Shown here in pieces: positions 63,683 through 64,000 of a stretch of DNA of 64,000 nucleotides (its first letter is position 1; each line of letters begins with the position of its first letter). The position numbers and the translations under genes are program-made. The DNA is taken from the NCBI RefSeq assembly GCF_024199945.1, contig NZ_JANADP010000001.1, forward strand, positions 868,001 through 932,000, read 5' to 3'. The notes beneath the pieces are model-generated. The model saw only the letters and a list, made by a program, of their open reading frames with translations, ran no database searches and was not told the origin of the DNA. The stretch comes from Bradyrhizobium sp. CCGUVB4N (lineage in GTDB: Bacteria; Pseudomonadota; Alphaproteobacteria; Rhizobiales; Xanthobacteraceae).

Positions 63683-64000
63683 TTACCCCGCCGCCATGGC
63701 CTGTGCGCCGCCGAGCAATTGCGCATTGAGCCGGCCGCCGGAGAACAGCATGTCGTCGAGCGCTTCGTCGATATCGGCTGACGTTACCGAGTTGCCGCCG
63801 TCGCGCGCGATGCTCGCTTGTGCCAGCCGTCGCATCAACTCCTTGATGAACGCGCAACTCGTGCCTTCGCTGCGTCTTGCCGCTTCCGCGACGACGGCGT
63901 CGTCGAGTGGCAGTCCCTTGCCGTAGAGCCGGACCAGCTTGGCGCGGCCGGTCCCGTCAGGGAGCGGCACTTCGATCGCTTGATCGATGCGGCCGGGGCG
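63683..64000 (-). CDS. AAA-family ATPase (partial, C-terminal end)
   Basis: The reverse frame is open from the window edge to the stop at 63683 (105 residues). It begins RPGRIDQAIEVPLPD, the second region of homology (arginine finger) of AAA ATPases, and continues with the C-terminal helical lid (AEAARRSEGTSCAFIKELMR and VTSADIDEALDDMLFSG). The N-terminal Walker motifs lie outside. Convergent with the tannase-family gene, 28 bp apart. Not enough is present to say which AAA group it belongs to. Confidence 0.85.
   Translation of the reverse strand, partial: RPGRIDQAIEVPLPDGTGRAKLVRLYGKGLPLDDAVVAEAARRSEGTSCAFIKELMRRLAQASIARDGGNSVTSADIDEALDDMLFSGGRLNAQLLGGAQAMAAG

Overview
The window is a single high-GC stretch (about 62-66% G+C outside one small insert). 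It looks like the chromosome of a Rhizobiales alphaproteobacterium, most likely Bradyrhizobium or a close relative in the Nitrobacteraceae. The grounds are the core gene order (rmuC/def-fmt-truA, dapE, dapD, argB, engB-yidC-rnpA-rpmH), a GTG-started rpmH, many paired palindromic intergenic repeats, CtrA-type 8-mers and an Irr-type (ICE-like) box. No prophage, integrase, CRISPR array or IS transposase was seen.

Region 1 (1-15.7 kb) is core housekeeping: a partial AmpG-type muropeptide transporter, a GIY-YIG nuclease cassette, RmuC, then def-fmt-truA (initiator-Met formylation/deformylation and tRNA pseudouridine). DapE and DapD (lysine/meso-DAP), ArgB, a DUF423 membrane protein, EngB, YidC, RnpA and L34 follow on the minus strand. 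Nearly every gap holds a palindromic repeat. Region 2 (15.7-20.6 kb) has an orphan histidine kinase, tRNA-Arg(ACG), a PAS-GGDEF diguanylate cyclase and a TPR-glycosyltransferase. Region 3 (20.6-28.3 kb) is an MdtABC-like RND efflux operon with an inverted repeat upstream.

Region 4 (28.4-43.9 kb) is accessory: NagZ, a TetR/MFS divergent pair around a near-perfect 20-bp inverted repeat, a Tat-exported class V aminotransferase-like protein, an AraC regulator, an LLM flavin oxidoreductase plus an internally deleted remnant of a second copy, a hybrid histidine kinase, a YgiQ radical SAM protein and an EamA exporter. Region 5 (43.9-49.7 kb) has a GntR-regulated FAD oxidoreductase / DHDPS-family lyase locus and a MarR-isochorismatase-MFS operon. 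Region 6 (49.7-54.7 kb) is an iron module: TonB-dependent receptor, FbpA-family binding protein and PepSY membrane protein, behind Irr-like boxes. Region 7 (54.6-64 kb) has a LysR/hydrolase pair, a three-domain rhodanese, SerA, patatin, a GntP permease, a tannase-family esterase and the end of an AAA ATPase.

The most unusual item is the unit at 1128-1526. A ~48% G+C GIY-YIG gene sits exactly 5 bp inside two inverted copies (42/43 identical) of the same repeat family that elsewhere in the window flanks only short non-coding spacers. This suggests a minimal nuclease-bearing mobile unit with empty derivatives. Also notable are three CtrA-type boxes at an exact 24-bp period between rmuC and def, an iron-binding protein lacking the usual tyrosine pair, and a tannase-family enzyme that has lost both cysteines of the CS-D-HC motif.
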